Below, one piece after another: positions 8,243 through 15,408 of a stretch of 18,773 nucleotides of DNA (positions are counted from its first letter, which is position 1; every line of letters begins with the position of its first letter). Made by a program: the position numbers and the translations under genes. The notes under the pieces are model-generated. The model was not told the origin of the DNA. It saw only the letters and a list, made by a program, of their open reading frames with translations, and did no database searches. Source of the DNA: DASSWB01 sp035705495. GTDB taxonomy: Bacteria; Bacteroidota; Bacteroidia; Flavobacteriales; Flavobacteriaceae. Location: NCBI GenBank assembly GCA_035705495.1, contig DASSWB010000100.1:1-18773 (forward strand), given 5' to 3'.

Positions 8243-8272
8243 AAAAATAAAAAAGACGGATTTTCATCCGCC
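8243..8272 (-). terminator. Rho-independent terminator facing purF
   Basis: On the minus strand GGCGGAT, a GAAA tetraloop and ATCCGTC form a seven-pair stem (one G-U wobble) followed by TTTTTTATTTTT. The G-U pair forms only in minus-strand RNA, so it is assigned to purF, whose stop is about 146 bases upstream in that direction. Flanking T runs on both sides may let it work weakly in both directions between these convergent genes. Confidence 0.75.
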
Positions 8273-8418
8273 TTTTTTGCCCCAAATCTACCATGAACTT
8301 AACCTACTTATGCTATGGTACGGTAAAGATATGCACATTATATGTACGCATAATATTTTTTAGACGAACAACCTTAATATTAGATGAACTACACATTCTG
8401 CTAATTTTCAAGACTTTA

Positions 8419-10317
8419 TTAGTATGCTCGTTCTGTATTCCCTTCGTAAAAATTGATAAAAGCCCGGTTCACAACCCTATTGCCTCCAAATGTGGGATAA
8501 TTGCCGGTAAAGTACCAATCTCCCAAATGTTCGGGAGTCGCTTTGTGTAGGTTTTCAACACTCTGGTAAATTATTTTGACTTCAGTTTTTACCGATTCAT
8601 CACTGAGGAGTTGCGCTATTTTGTCTGAAATTTGTTCCGTAGTAAAAGGTTCATAAATTTCTTTTACAAAATTTTGTACCTCTTTATCCTCCATATTGAT
8701 TTGGGAAATACATTTCTGATAAACTTCTTCTACTTTATGATACTGGTTTGTTTCCTTCAGCAATTCCAAAGCAGCTCTAAAAGCAACGAGATCTTTTAAA
8801 TTGGCCATATCTATTCCGTAACAATCGGGATATCGGACTTGCGGGGCAGATGAAACAACGATAAGTTTCTTCGGGTTTAATCTTGCCATCATTTTGATAA
8901 TGCTCTTTTTCAAAGTCGTTCCCCGAACAATACTGTCGTCTATAATGACCAAATTGTCTGTTGGTTTCACAACTCCATAAGTAACATCGTAAACATGGGC
9001 GACCAAATCATCCCGACTACTGTCTTCAGTGATAAAGGTTCTCAGTTTTACGTCTTTTATGGCGATTTTCTCGGTCCGGAGTCTGTGCGATAAAATTTGC
9101 TGTAGCCGCTCATCCGTGAGGTTTTCTTTTTCTTCGAGAATGGCTTCATTTTTCTGTTTGTTCAATTCGTCTTGTGCAGCTTCCACCATTCCGTAGAAGG
9201 AAGTCTCCGCGGTGTTCGGGATATAGGAAAAAACGGTATTCAATGTATCGTGATCAATTGCTTTTAAAACATCGGGCATTATTAATTTTCCCAACATTTT
9301 TCGTTCCTTGTAAATTTCGGCATCACTTCCCCTTGAAAAATAAATTCGCTCGAAAGAACAAGATTTTCTTTCGGTGGGCTCCAGAATTTGTTTGATCGTG
9401 GTCTCACCATTTTTCTTGGTGATGATGGCATGACCCGGGTTAAGTTCTTTTACATCTTCAAAATTAACATTGAAAACGGTCTGAATTACCGGTCTTTCCG
9501 AAGCGACAACCACAACTTCGTCATCTTGGTAATAAAATGCCGGTCTAATTCCCGCGGGATCACGGAAAACAAATGAATCTCCATGTCCAAACAATCCGGC
9601 CATGGCATATCCGCCATCCCAATTTTTTGATGATTTTCTAAGGATTTTCGCTATTTTCAATCTTTCGGCAATAATCGGGGAAGCTTCAATTTTCGTATAA
9701 CCTTCTTTTTTTAATTTTTTATAAAGTTTCCTGACTTCATCATCCAGAAAATGCCCAATATTTTCCATTACGGTCACCGTGTCGGCACGTTCTTTTGGAT
9801 GTTGACCCAGTTCAACCAAATTGTCGAATAATTCAAAAACATTGGTCATGTTGAAATTTCCGGCAACGATGAGGTTTCGGTGCATCCAATTGTTCATTCG
9901 TAAAAAAGGGTGGACACTTTCAACACTGTTTTTGCCAAATGTACCGTAACGTACGTGACCAAGATATAATTCGCCTATATAGGGTAAGTTTTTTTTCTGA
10001 AGCGTCACATTATCGGCGTATTCTGGATGCGCAAGTAATTCGTTATTGATGCGCTCGTTCATTTGCGAGAAAATATCCTGGATTGGCTGCGCATCGATGG
10101 ATCGAATCCGACTAATATACCTTTCGCCAGGTTCCATATTTAATTTGATGCTTGCAAGACCTGCACCATCTTGACCGCGATTGTGCTGCTTCTCCATCAT
10201 TAAATACATTTTATTCAATCCATAAAATGCAGTTCCATACTTCTCCTTGTAAAATTCCAAAGGTTTGAGAAGCCTTACAAGTGCTATTCCGCACTCATGT
10301 TTAATCGCATCACTCAT
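8419..10317 (-). CDS. purF: Amidophosphoribosyltransferase, long Bacteroidetes form
   Basis: This enzyme makes phosphoribosylamine from PRPP and glutamine, the first committed step of purine synthesis. The N-terminal class II glutamine amidotransferase domain has its nucleophile at Cys9 (HECGIALVR), then KQHNRGQDGAG (44-53), GHVRYGTFG (120-128) and GNFNMTN (153-159). The phosphoribosyltransferase domain has IYFSRGSD (325-332) and the PRPP loop VIIDDSIVRGTTLKKS (457-472). Two things differ from textbook PurF. The catalytic cysteine is preceded by eight residues that would have to be removed to free its amino group. At 632 residues it is also about 130 longer than the E. coli enzyme, with a charged insertion around residues 375-440. 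The CxxC-type iron-sulphur ligands of the Bacillus enzyme are absent (WYFTGNYPT instead). A terminator lies between it and the PfkB-family gene. Confidence 0.93.
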   Translation of the reverse strand: MSDAIKHECGIALVRLLKPLEFYKEKYGTAFYGLNKMYLMMEKQHNRGQDGAGLASIKLNMEPGERYISRIRSIDAQPIQDIFSQMNERINNELLAHPEYADNVTLQKKNLPYIGELYLGHVRYGTFGKNSVESVHPFLRMNNWMHRNLIVAGNFNMTNVFELFDNLVELGQHPKERADTVTVMENIGHFLDDEVRKLYKKLKKEGYTKIEASPIIAERLKIAKILRKSSKNWDGGYAMAGLFGHGDSFVFRDPAGIRPAFYYQDDEVVVVASERPVIQTVFNVNFEDVKELNPGHAIITKKNGETTIKQILEPTERKSCSFERIYFSRGSDAEIYKERKMLGKLIMPDVLKAIDHDTLNTVFSYIPNTAETSFYGMVEAAQDELNKQKNEAILEEKENLTDERLQQILSHRLRTEKIAIKDVKLRTFITEDSSRDDLVAHVYDVTYGVVKPTDNLVIIDDSIVRGTTLKKSIIKMMARLNPKKLIVVSSAPQVRYPDCYGIDMANLKDLVAFRAALELLKETNQYHKVEEVYQKCISQINMEDKEVQNFVKEIYEPFTTEQISDKIAQLLSDESVKTEVKIIYQSVENLHKATPEHLGDWYFTGNYPTFGGNRVVNRAFINFYEGNTERAY

Positions 10318-10340
10318 ATTGTGCCTACTGGTTATTTTTA

Positions 10341-10369
10341 AAATAAAAAAAGCCCTGCAAAAACAGGGC
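10341..10369 (-). terminator. Intercistronic terminator between the PfkB-family gene and purF
   Basis: On the minus strand GCCCTG (revcomp of 10364-10369), a TTTTTG loop and CAGGGC (revcomp of 10352-10357) form a six-pair GC-rich stem followed by TTTTTTTATTTT. It begins six bases after the kinase stop and ends 23 bases before the purF ATG. Confidence 0.8.
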
Positions 10370-10375
10370 GCTAAA

Positions 10376-11299
10376 TTAAGTCAGTTCAATTTCAAACTGT
10401 GTCAAGGATTTGAAATCCTGTAACCGTTCTTGAATTTCATCTTTTGTTAAATCCTCCATCCGCTCTGTTCCAAACTTTTCCACACAAAAAGAAGCAAGAT
10501 TCGAGCCATAAATAACCGCCTTCTTCATGTTTTCAAAGGAAATATTACCGGTATCTGCTAAATAACCTGCAAATCCGCCTGCAAAAGTATCGCCAGCGCC
10601 GGTCGGGTCAAAAACGTCCTCCAAAGGTAGGGCGGGTGCGAAGAAAATTTGTCCTTTATGAAACAATAATGCTCCGTGCTCTCCTTTTTTGATCACCACG
10701 AATTTGGGTCCCATTTCCTCAATTTTTCTTGCAGCTTTTACCAATGAATATTCATTTGTTAATTGTCTCGCTTCCTCATCATTTATGGTAATAACATCTA
10801 TTTTCTTCATCACCTTCACCAAATCATCCCACGCATGGTCCATCCAGAAATTCATCGTGTCTAATATGGTTAGCTTCGGATTTTTTACTTGCTCCAAAAC
10901 GCTCATTTGTACCAAAGGATGCAAATTTCCCAGCATTACAATTTCGGCATTTTTATAATTTTCAGGAACAACAGGATTAAAATCGGCCAAAACATTTAAT
11001 TGTGTTTCCAATGTATCCCTGCTGTTGAGGTCATTGTGATATTTTCCGCTCCAGAAAAATGTTTTTCCTCCTTCAACGATTTCAACACCCGAAATATTGA
11101 TGTTTTTCTCTTCCAACATTTGCAAGTATTCCTGCGGAAAATCGTCCCCAACTACGGAAACAATTGCACTGTCAACATCAAATTGCGAGGCAGAAAGACC
11201 AATATAAGTGGCTGCTCCACCTAAGATTTTATCTGTCTTTCCAAATGGGGTTTCAATGGCATCAAAGGCTACGGTTCCTACAATCAGTAATTTATTCAT
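10376..11299 (-). CDS. PfkB-family (ribokinase-like) sugar or nucleoside kinase
   Basis: This 307-residue cytosolic kinase has the ribokinase fold. Near the N-terminus, LGGAATYIG (26-34) is the substrate-side di-glycine motif. The C-terminal signature DPTGAGDTFAGGFAGYL (231-247) carries the anion-hole glycines and the catalytic base Asp237. VVIKKGEHGALLF (201-213) is the usual ATP-site strand. The substrate cannot be read from the sequence; ribose, adenosine or another nucleoside are family options. Its place between purN-rnhA and purF suggests, by context only, a role near purine or ribose metabolism. A promoter lies immediately upstream and a terminator immediately downstream, so it can be transcribed alone as well as from the purN promoter. 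The start is ATG. Confidence 0.88.
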   Translation of the reverse strand: MNKLLIVGTVAFDAIETPFGKTDKILGGAATYIGLSASQFDVDSAIVSVVGDDFPQEYLQMLEEKNINISGVEIVEGGKTFFWSGKYHNDLNSRDTLETQLNVLADFNPVVPENYKNAEIVMLGNLHPLVQMSVLEQVKNPKLTILDTMNFWMDHAWDDLVKVMKKIDVITINDEEARQLTNEYSLVKAARKIEEMGPKFVVIKKGEHGALLFHKGQIFFAPALPLEDVFDPTGAGDTFAGGFAGYLADTGNISFENMKKAVIYGSNLASFCVEKFGTERMEDLTKDEIQERLQDFKSLTQFEIELT

Positions 11300-11315
11300 A
11301 ACAAGATTTAAGCGG

Positions 11316-11344
11316 CAAATATACGCTTTGTTTTAGTAGACAAA
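11316..11344 (-). promoter_or_regulatory. Bacteroidetes-type promoter of the PfkB-family gene
   Basis: On the minus strand, TTTG (11341-11344), 17 bases, then TATATTTG (11316-11323), all within the 61 bases between rnhA and the kinase. The expected transcription start is only about 10 bases from the ATG. Confidence 0.6.
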
Positions 11345-11360
11345 AAATTTAATGAACTGG

Positions 11361-11837
11361 TTAAAAAAGGTTTTTTGGTTCTTCAAAACCTTCATCGATC
11401 AGCAACTTTGATTGTTTGGAAGCTTCCACAGCCAACGCATCGCACCGCTCGTTTTGAGGATGTTCGTTATGACCTTTTATCCATTTTAAAAAAACTTTGT
11501 GTTTTCGGTATTCTTTTAGAAATGCGATCCACAGATCCGCATTTTTTCGATCTGTAAAATTCTTTTTTTCCCAACCAAAAACCCATTTCTTTTCGACTGC
11601 ATCCACCACATATTTTGAATCTGAAAAAACAACAACGGTGGTATTGGGATTTTTTAGTTTTTTTAAAGCGTCTATCACGGCCAATAATTCCATTCTATTG
11701 TTAGTGGTATGTTTAAAACCTTTTGAAAATTCCTTGCGATAAGGTTTCCCCACCCATTCCATTACAATTCCGTAGCCGCCCGGACCAGGATTGCCCCTCG
11801 CGGCACCATCTGTATAAATGTGAACTTCAGGAACCAC
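11361..11837 (-). CDS. rnhA: Ribonuclease HI
   Basis: This 158-residue enzyme cleaves the RNA strand of RNA-DNA hybrids, removing primers and R-loops. The catalytic carboxylates are all visible: Asp10 (IYTDGAARGNPGPGGYG), Glu50 (TTNNRMELLAV), Asp73 (FSDSKYVVDAV) and Asp133 (NERCDALA). His123 sits in the flexible loop segment WIKGHNEHPQNE. Length matches the E. coli enzyme (about 155 residues), and no extra hybrid-binding domain is present. The start codon is GTG at 11837, overlapping the last 11 bases of purN. The frame has a TAA four codons earlier and no ATG before the first catalytic residue. Translational coupling to purN is likely. Confidence 0.95.
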   Translation of the reverse strand: MVPEVHIYTDGAARGNPGPGGYGIVMEWVGKPYRKEFSKGFKHTTNNRMELLAVIDALKKLKNPNTTVVVFSDSKYVVDAVEKKWVFGWEKKNFTDRKNADLWIAFLKEYRKHKVFLKWIKGHNEHPQNERCDALAVEASKQSKLLIDEGFEEPKNLF

Positions 11838-12408
11838 TTTTCGAATTTAAAAGTTTTTCAATAACCTGCGGAAAATATTCATGTTCCAATTGATGTATTT
11901 TTTGTGCTACTTCACTTGGCGTATCTGAAGGGTCGACAGGAATGCTTTTCTGAAAAATTATTTCGCCTTCATCATATTTTTCGTTCACAAAATGAATGCT
12001 TATTCCCGTTTCTGTCGCTTTATCTTTCACGATGGCTTCATGGACTTTCATTCCATACATGCCTTTTCCGCCGTAATTCGGCAGTAAAGCAGGGTGAATA
12101 TTGATAACTTTGTTCGGGAATTCGCTTATAATCTTATCTGGAAAAATCCATAGAAATCCTGCTAAAACAATAATTTCTGGCTTGATGTCTTTGAGTATAT
12201 GTAAAATCTGATTGTCCGAATACAATGCGTTTCTATCAAAAGCGATACTTATAACCCCCAATTTTTCTGCTTTCTCCAAGACGGGAGCGTCTTTTTTATT
12301 TGAAAAAACATGGGAAACCGAAATGTCTCGATTCCCCTCAAAGTATTTAATGATGTTTATCGTATTGCTTCCGGTGCCGGAAGCAAATATGACTATTTTT
12401 CTTTTCAA
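11827..12408 (-). CDS. purN: Phosphoribosylglycinamide formyltransferase
   Basis: This enzyme transfers a formyl group from 10-formyltetrahydrofolate to GAR, the third step of purine synthesis. At 193 residues it is slightly shorter than the E. coli enzyme (212). FASGTGSN (8-15) is the phosphate-binding turn. The catalytic triad is present: Asn103 and His105 in INIHPALLPNYGGKGMYG, and Asp146 in NEKYDEGEIIFQ. GISIHFV carries the supporting His138. The start codon is TTG at 12408: the upstream frame is closed by a TAA six codons earlier and there is no ATG before residue 117. The gene is first in a minus-strand group with rnhA (overlapping) and the PfkB-family kinase, and diverges from acpP. 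Confidence 0.95.
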   Translation of the reverse strand: MKRKIVIFASGTGSNTINIIKYFEGNRDISVSHVFSNKKDAPVLEKAEKLGVISIAFDRNALYSDNQILHILKDIKPEIIVLAGFLWIFPDKIISEFPNKVINIHPALLPNYGGKGMYGMKVHEAIVKDKATETGISIHFVNEKYDEGEIIFQKSIPVDPSDTPSEVAQKIHQLEHEYFPQVIEKLLNSKSGS

Positions 12409-12439
12409 GATGAAAGCGGATTAGCAAAAGTGGAATTAA

Positions 12440-12447
12440 CAAATTTA
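12440..12447 (-). promoter_or_regulatory. -7 box of the purN promoter
   Basis: TAAATTTG on the minus strand is a perfect TAnnTTTG match, 31 bases from the purN start codon. A clear TTTG at -33 is not seen, so the promoter call rests on the -7 box and its position. Confidence 0.5.
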
Positions 12448-12536
12448 TAAAAACAAAATTAATTGCTTTAAATTTAAAAATATGTAAATTACCTTCACAT
12501 TTTTAAAGTAAAAAAAGGTTTTAAAATAAAGTTTAT

Positions 12537-12544
12537 TATTTTTG
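12537..12544 (+). promoter_or_regulatory. -7 box of the acpP-fabF-rnc promoter
   Basis: TATTTTTG is a perfect TAnnTTTG match, 31 bases before the acpP ATG, giving a leader of about 25 bases. The -33 region contains a T run but no exact TTTG. Confidence 0.55.
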
Positions 12545-12575
12545 CCACTTAATTAAAATTTAAAAACAGAAAATT

Positions 12576-12812
12576 ATGTCAGACATTGCATCAAGAGTAA
12601 AAGCGATTATCGTTGACAAACTAGGAGTTGACGAGAATGAAGTAGTTAACGAGGCTAGCTTCACCAACGACTTGGGCGCTGATTCATTGGACACAGTGGA
12701 ATTGATCATGGAATTCGAAAAAGAATTTGATATCCAGATTCCAGATGATCAAGCAGAAAATATTGCGACCGTTGGTCAGGCAATTTCTTATATTGAAGAC
12801 GCAAAAAAATAA
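12576..12812 (+). CDS. acpP: Acyl carrier protein
   Basis: This 78-residue acidic protein carries growing fatty acyl chains on a phosphopantetheine arm. The attachment site is Ser37 in the DLGADSLDTVELIMEFE motif, followed by FDIQIPDD, typical of the fatty-acid ACP and of its four-helix fold. The length is standard. It leads the plus-strand group, with fabF starting 12 bases after its stop, the usual acpP-fabF arrangement. The strong -7 box upstream fits high expression. Confidence 0.97.
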   Translation: MSDIASRVKAIIVDKLGVDENEVVNEASFTNDLGADSLDTVELIMEFEKEFDIQIPDDQAENIATVGQAISYIEDAKK

Positions 12813-12824
12813 GAAAACTGCAGT

Positions 12825-14078
12825 ATGGAGTTAAAGCGGGTTGTAGTAACGGGAATTGGTGCACTTACCCCAATCGGGAACAATATTGAAGAGTATTGGG
12901 AAGGATTGGTAAACGGTAAAAGTGGGAGTGCACCCATTACTTATTTTGACACCGAAAAGTTTAAGACTAAATTCGCTTGTGAACTCAAAAATTTCAATGT
13001 CACTGATTTCTTTGATCGCAAAGAAGCCAGAAAACTGGATAAATTTGCTCAGTACGCTATTGTTGCATCAGATGAAGCAATAAAAGATTCGGGTATTGAT
13101 TTTGACGGCATAGACAAATTGCGTGTTGGTGTAATTTGGGGAGCAGGAATTGGCGGACTGGAAACCTTTCAGGATGAAGTAATTTCATTTGCACAAGGTG
13201 ATGGAACTCCAAGATTTAATCCTTTTTTTATACCTAAAATGATAGCAGACATTGCCCCAGGCAATATCTCTATCCGGCACGGGTTTATGGGTCCCAATTA
13301 TACCACTGTTTCTGCTTGTGCTTCCGCTGCAAATGCAATGATTGATTCTTTGAATTATATTCGGTTAGGTTACAGCGATATCATAATAACAGGCGGATCA
13401 GAAGCGGCTGTAACACCAGCTGGAATGGGCGGTTTTAATGCCATGCATGCACTTTCTACCAGAAACGAAAGCCCTGAAACAGCATCAAGACCGTTTGATG
13501 CAACTAGGGATGGTTTCGTTTTAGGAGAAGGAGCAGGGGCATTGGTATTGGAAGAATACGAACATGCCAAAGCTAGAGGCGCTAAAATTTATGCTGAACT
13601 TGTTGGTGGAGGTTTGTCATCTGATGCGTATCACATGACCGCACCACATCCGGAAGGAGTAGGGGTGGTTGCCGTGATGGAAAGTTGTTTGAAGAATGCA
13701 GGTTTAAAGCCAGAAGATGTAGATGCCATTAATACACATGGTACTTCTACACCACTGGGAGATGTTGCTGAATTAATAGCAATCTCCAAAGTATTTGGTG
13801 AACATGCAAAAAACATCAACATCAATTCCACGAAATCAATGACAGGACATTTACTTGGAGCAGCTGGAGCTATTGAAGCAATCGCATCAATCTTGGCCAT
13901 GCAACATGGAATTGTTCCTCCTACCATTAATCATGAACATTTTGATGAAAAGATCAACAAGGAATTGAATTTGACTTTAAACAAAGCGCAGAAACGTGAA
14001 GTGAATGTTGCCATGAGCAACACCTTCGGTTTTGGAGGTCACAATGCCTGCGTGATCTTTAAAAAGATTCAAGAATAA
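12825..14078 (+). CDS. fabF: Beta-ketoacyl-ACP synthase II
   Basis: This 417-residue condensing enzyme elongates acyl-ACP with malonyl-ACP in type II fatty acid synthesis. The Cys-His-His triad is intact: Cys165 in VSACASAAN, His305 in INTHGTSTPLGD and His342 in SMTGHLLGAAGA, with Lys337 in NSTKS. The glycine-rich C-terminal SNTFGFGGHNACVIF closes the thiolase fold. Length and motifs match KAS II. It sits between acpP and rnc with short spacers (12 and 11 bases), so the three are almost certainly one transcript. Confidence 0.97.
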   Translation: MELKRVVVTGIGALTPIGNNIEEYWEGLVNGKSGSAPITYFDTEKFKTKFACELKNFNVTDFFDRKEARKLDKFAQYAIVASDEAIKDSGIDFDGIDKLRVGVIWGAGIGGLETFQDEVISFAQGDGTPRFNPFFIPKMIADIAPGNISIRHGFMGPNYTTVSACASAANAMIDSLNYIRLGYSDIIITGGSEAAVTPAGMGGFNAMHALSTRNESPETASRPFDATRDGFVLGEGAGALVLEEYEHAKARGAKIYAELVGGGLSSDAYHMTAPHPEGVGVVAVMESCLKNAGLKPEDVDAINTHGTSTPLGDVAELIAISKVFGEHAKNININSTKSMTGHLLGAAGAIEAIASILAMQHGIVPPTINHEHFDEKINKELNLTLNKAQKREVNVAMSNTFGFGGHNACVIFKKIQE

Positions 14079-14089
14079 ACCTTGTCAAA

Positions 14090-14833
14090 ATGAGTTTTAT
14101 CCGTAAGATAATTGATTCCCGCTCTTCCAGAGACGGGAATTTTTTTATGGAGCTGCAAAAAATCCTTGGTTTCAGTCCCAAGAACATAGACCACTACGAG
14201 CGGGCTTTTACGCATAGATCTTTAAAGAAAAAAGATGCTATTGGGAATGAAATGAATTTCGAGCGACTCGAATTTCTGGGTGATGCAATGCTTGGGGCGG
14301 TAATCGCTGCTTATCTTTTTAAAGAAGTGCCCGGCGGAGATGAAGGTTACCTCACAAAAATGAGGTCAAAAGTAGTAAGCAGGGCGCATTTGAATGAATT
14401 GGGTCAGGATCTGGATCTTATTTCTTTCATAAAAACCACCATCCCCAAGGAGCAATTTGGGGCGAATGTACATGGAAATTTATTCGAAGCACTCGTGGGG
14501 GCAATTTATTTGGACAGAGGCTACTCCTATTGTGAACAATTTATTCATAAACGTGTCATTTATCCTTACGTTGATATTGAGCAACTAGAGGGGAAAGTGA
14601 TTAGCTATAAAAGTCTGCTGATAGAATGGTGCCAAAAGGAAAAGAAAAAATTTCTGCTTGAAGTTTATGACGATAACGGTATAGATGAAGCCAAACACTT
14701 TGCTGTCAAACTCAGTATAGACGAAAAAATTGTGGCCAAGGCTCGGGCAACTTCCAAGAAAAAAGCGGAAGAAAAGGCATCCAAAAGAGCGTATTTTGCA
14801 CTTCAGGATCAAATAGGAATCAAAGCAGATTAA
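14090..14833 (+). CDS. rnc: Ribonuclease III
   Basis: This 247-residue endonuclease cuts double-stranded RNA in rRNA precursors and some mRNAs. The nuclease signature ERLEFLGDAMLG supplies Glu58, Glu61 and Asp65. The second metal-binding segment is GNLFEALVGAIYLDRG, with Glu133 equivalent to E. coli Glu117. The position matching E. coli Asp114 is Asn130, discussed as a finding. A double-stranded RNA-binding domain follows (about 172-240), ending with the lysine-rich ATSKKKAEEKASKRAYFAL. An N-terminal extension of about 20 residues (MSFIRKIIDSRSSRDGNFF) precedes the usual start of the fold. The ATG is 11 bases after fabF, consistent with co-transcription. Confidence 0.95.
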   Translation: MSFIRKIIDSRSSRDGNFFMELQKILGFSPKNIDHYERAFTHRSLKKKDAIGNEMNFERLEFLGDAMLGAVIAAYLFKEVPGGDEGYLTKMRSKVVSRAHLNELGQDLDLISFIKTTIPKEQFGANVHGNLFEALVGAIYLDRGYSYCEQFIHKRVIYPYVDIEQLEGKVISYKSLLIEWCQKEKKKFLLEVYDDNGIDEAKHFAVKLSIDEKIVAKARATSKKKAEEKASKRAYFALQDQIGIKAD

Positions 14834-14922
14834 ACTATATTCTTTTCACAGAATTATTTAAAGGGGAAAGCTTTAAATGTGCATTGGCTTTTTTTATCTT
14901 TATCCTATAATTTTATTGTTTT

Positions 14923-15408
14923 ATGCCCGCACATAAATTGCTAATAGATAACCTTGTTGAAGATAACTATCATTTGATCGCCATTCATAGCGGAACAGCA
15001 GATTATACCACCGCCTTTTTATTGAACAAATATTTGAATACTCAATTGTCCCGAACAGATTTCGACTTGGATTTTAAGTATAAATCAGTCAAAGCGGCCT
15101 ATGTTCTCTATAAGTTTTACGATGAAGAAAATATGACAACTTTTTATTTGGTCAACAATAAGTTTAAGGGCGTGAACCTCAATAACACTAACGAAGGTTC
15201 GCTTTTTCAAATGGATTGGGACAGCATCACGACGCATCTTCTTCCAGAGCATAAGAAAGTGGATTATTTTTTAAAAATTGAAGACAGCAACAATGACGAG
15301 GAAGTGGACGAACTACTTTTTAAAATCAAAAAAATTCCGCAGATAACAACCGCATACATGATAGCAATCGAAAAAATTAAAAATCAAGAAAACTTAATCT
15401 TTGAATAA
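14923..15408 (+). CDS. IPExxxVDY family protein (function unknown)
   Basis: This 161-residue acidic soluble protein has no signal peptide or membrane segment. It contains LPEHKKVDYFLKI (107-119), a variant of the motif that names the Bacteroidetes IPExxxVDY family, followed by an acidic stretch EDSNNDEEVDELL (120-132). The N-terminal half (LLIDNLVEDNYHLIAIHS, TTAFLLNKYLNTQLSR) is predicted to be mixed alpha-beta. No catalytic motif is recognised and no function is known to me. Its stop codon overlaps the pyk start by one base (TAATG), which implies translational coupling and a possible link to pyruvate kinase. It begins 89 bases after rnc; I see no convincing promoter or terminator in that gap. 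Confidence 0.85.
   Translation: MPAHKLLIDNLVEDNYHLIAIHSGTADYTTAFLLNKYLNTQLSRTDFDLDFKYKSVKAAYVLYKFYDEENMTTFYLVNNKFKGVNLNNTNEGSLFQMDWDSITTHLLPEHKKVDYFLKIEDSNNDEEVDELLFKIKKIPQITTAYMIAIEKIKNQENLIFE

Noticed and set aside
8293..8550. Plus-strand frame of 85 codons after the superoxide dismutase
   Set aside because: Over half overlaps the conserved purF C-terminus on the other strand; composition and lack of a promoter do not support a gene.
14834..14922. Possible terminator or promoter in the rnc to IPExxxVDY gap
   Set aside because: AAAGC and GCTTT can pair over a 15-base loop before a T run, and TAATTTTA resembles a -7 box, but the stem is weak and the box would leave almost no leader before the ATG.
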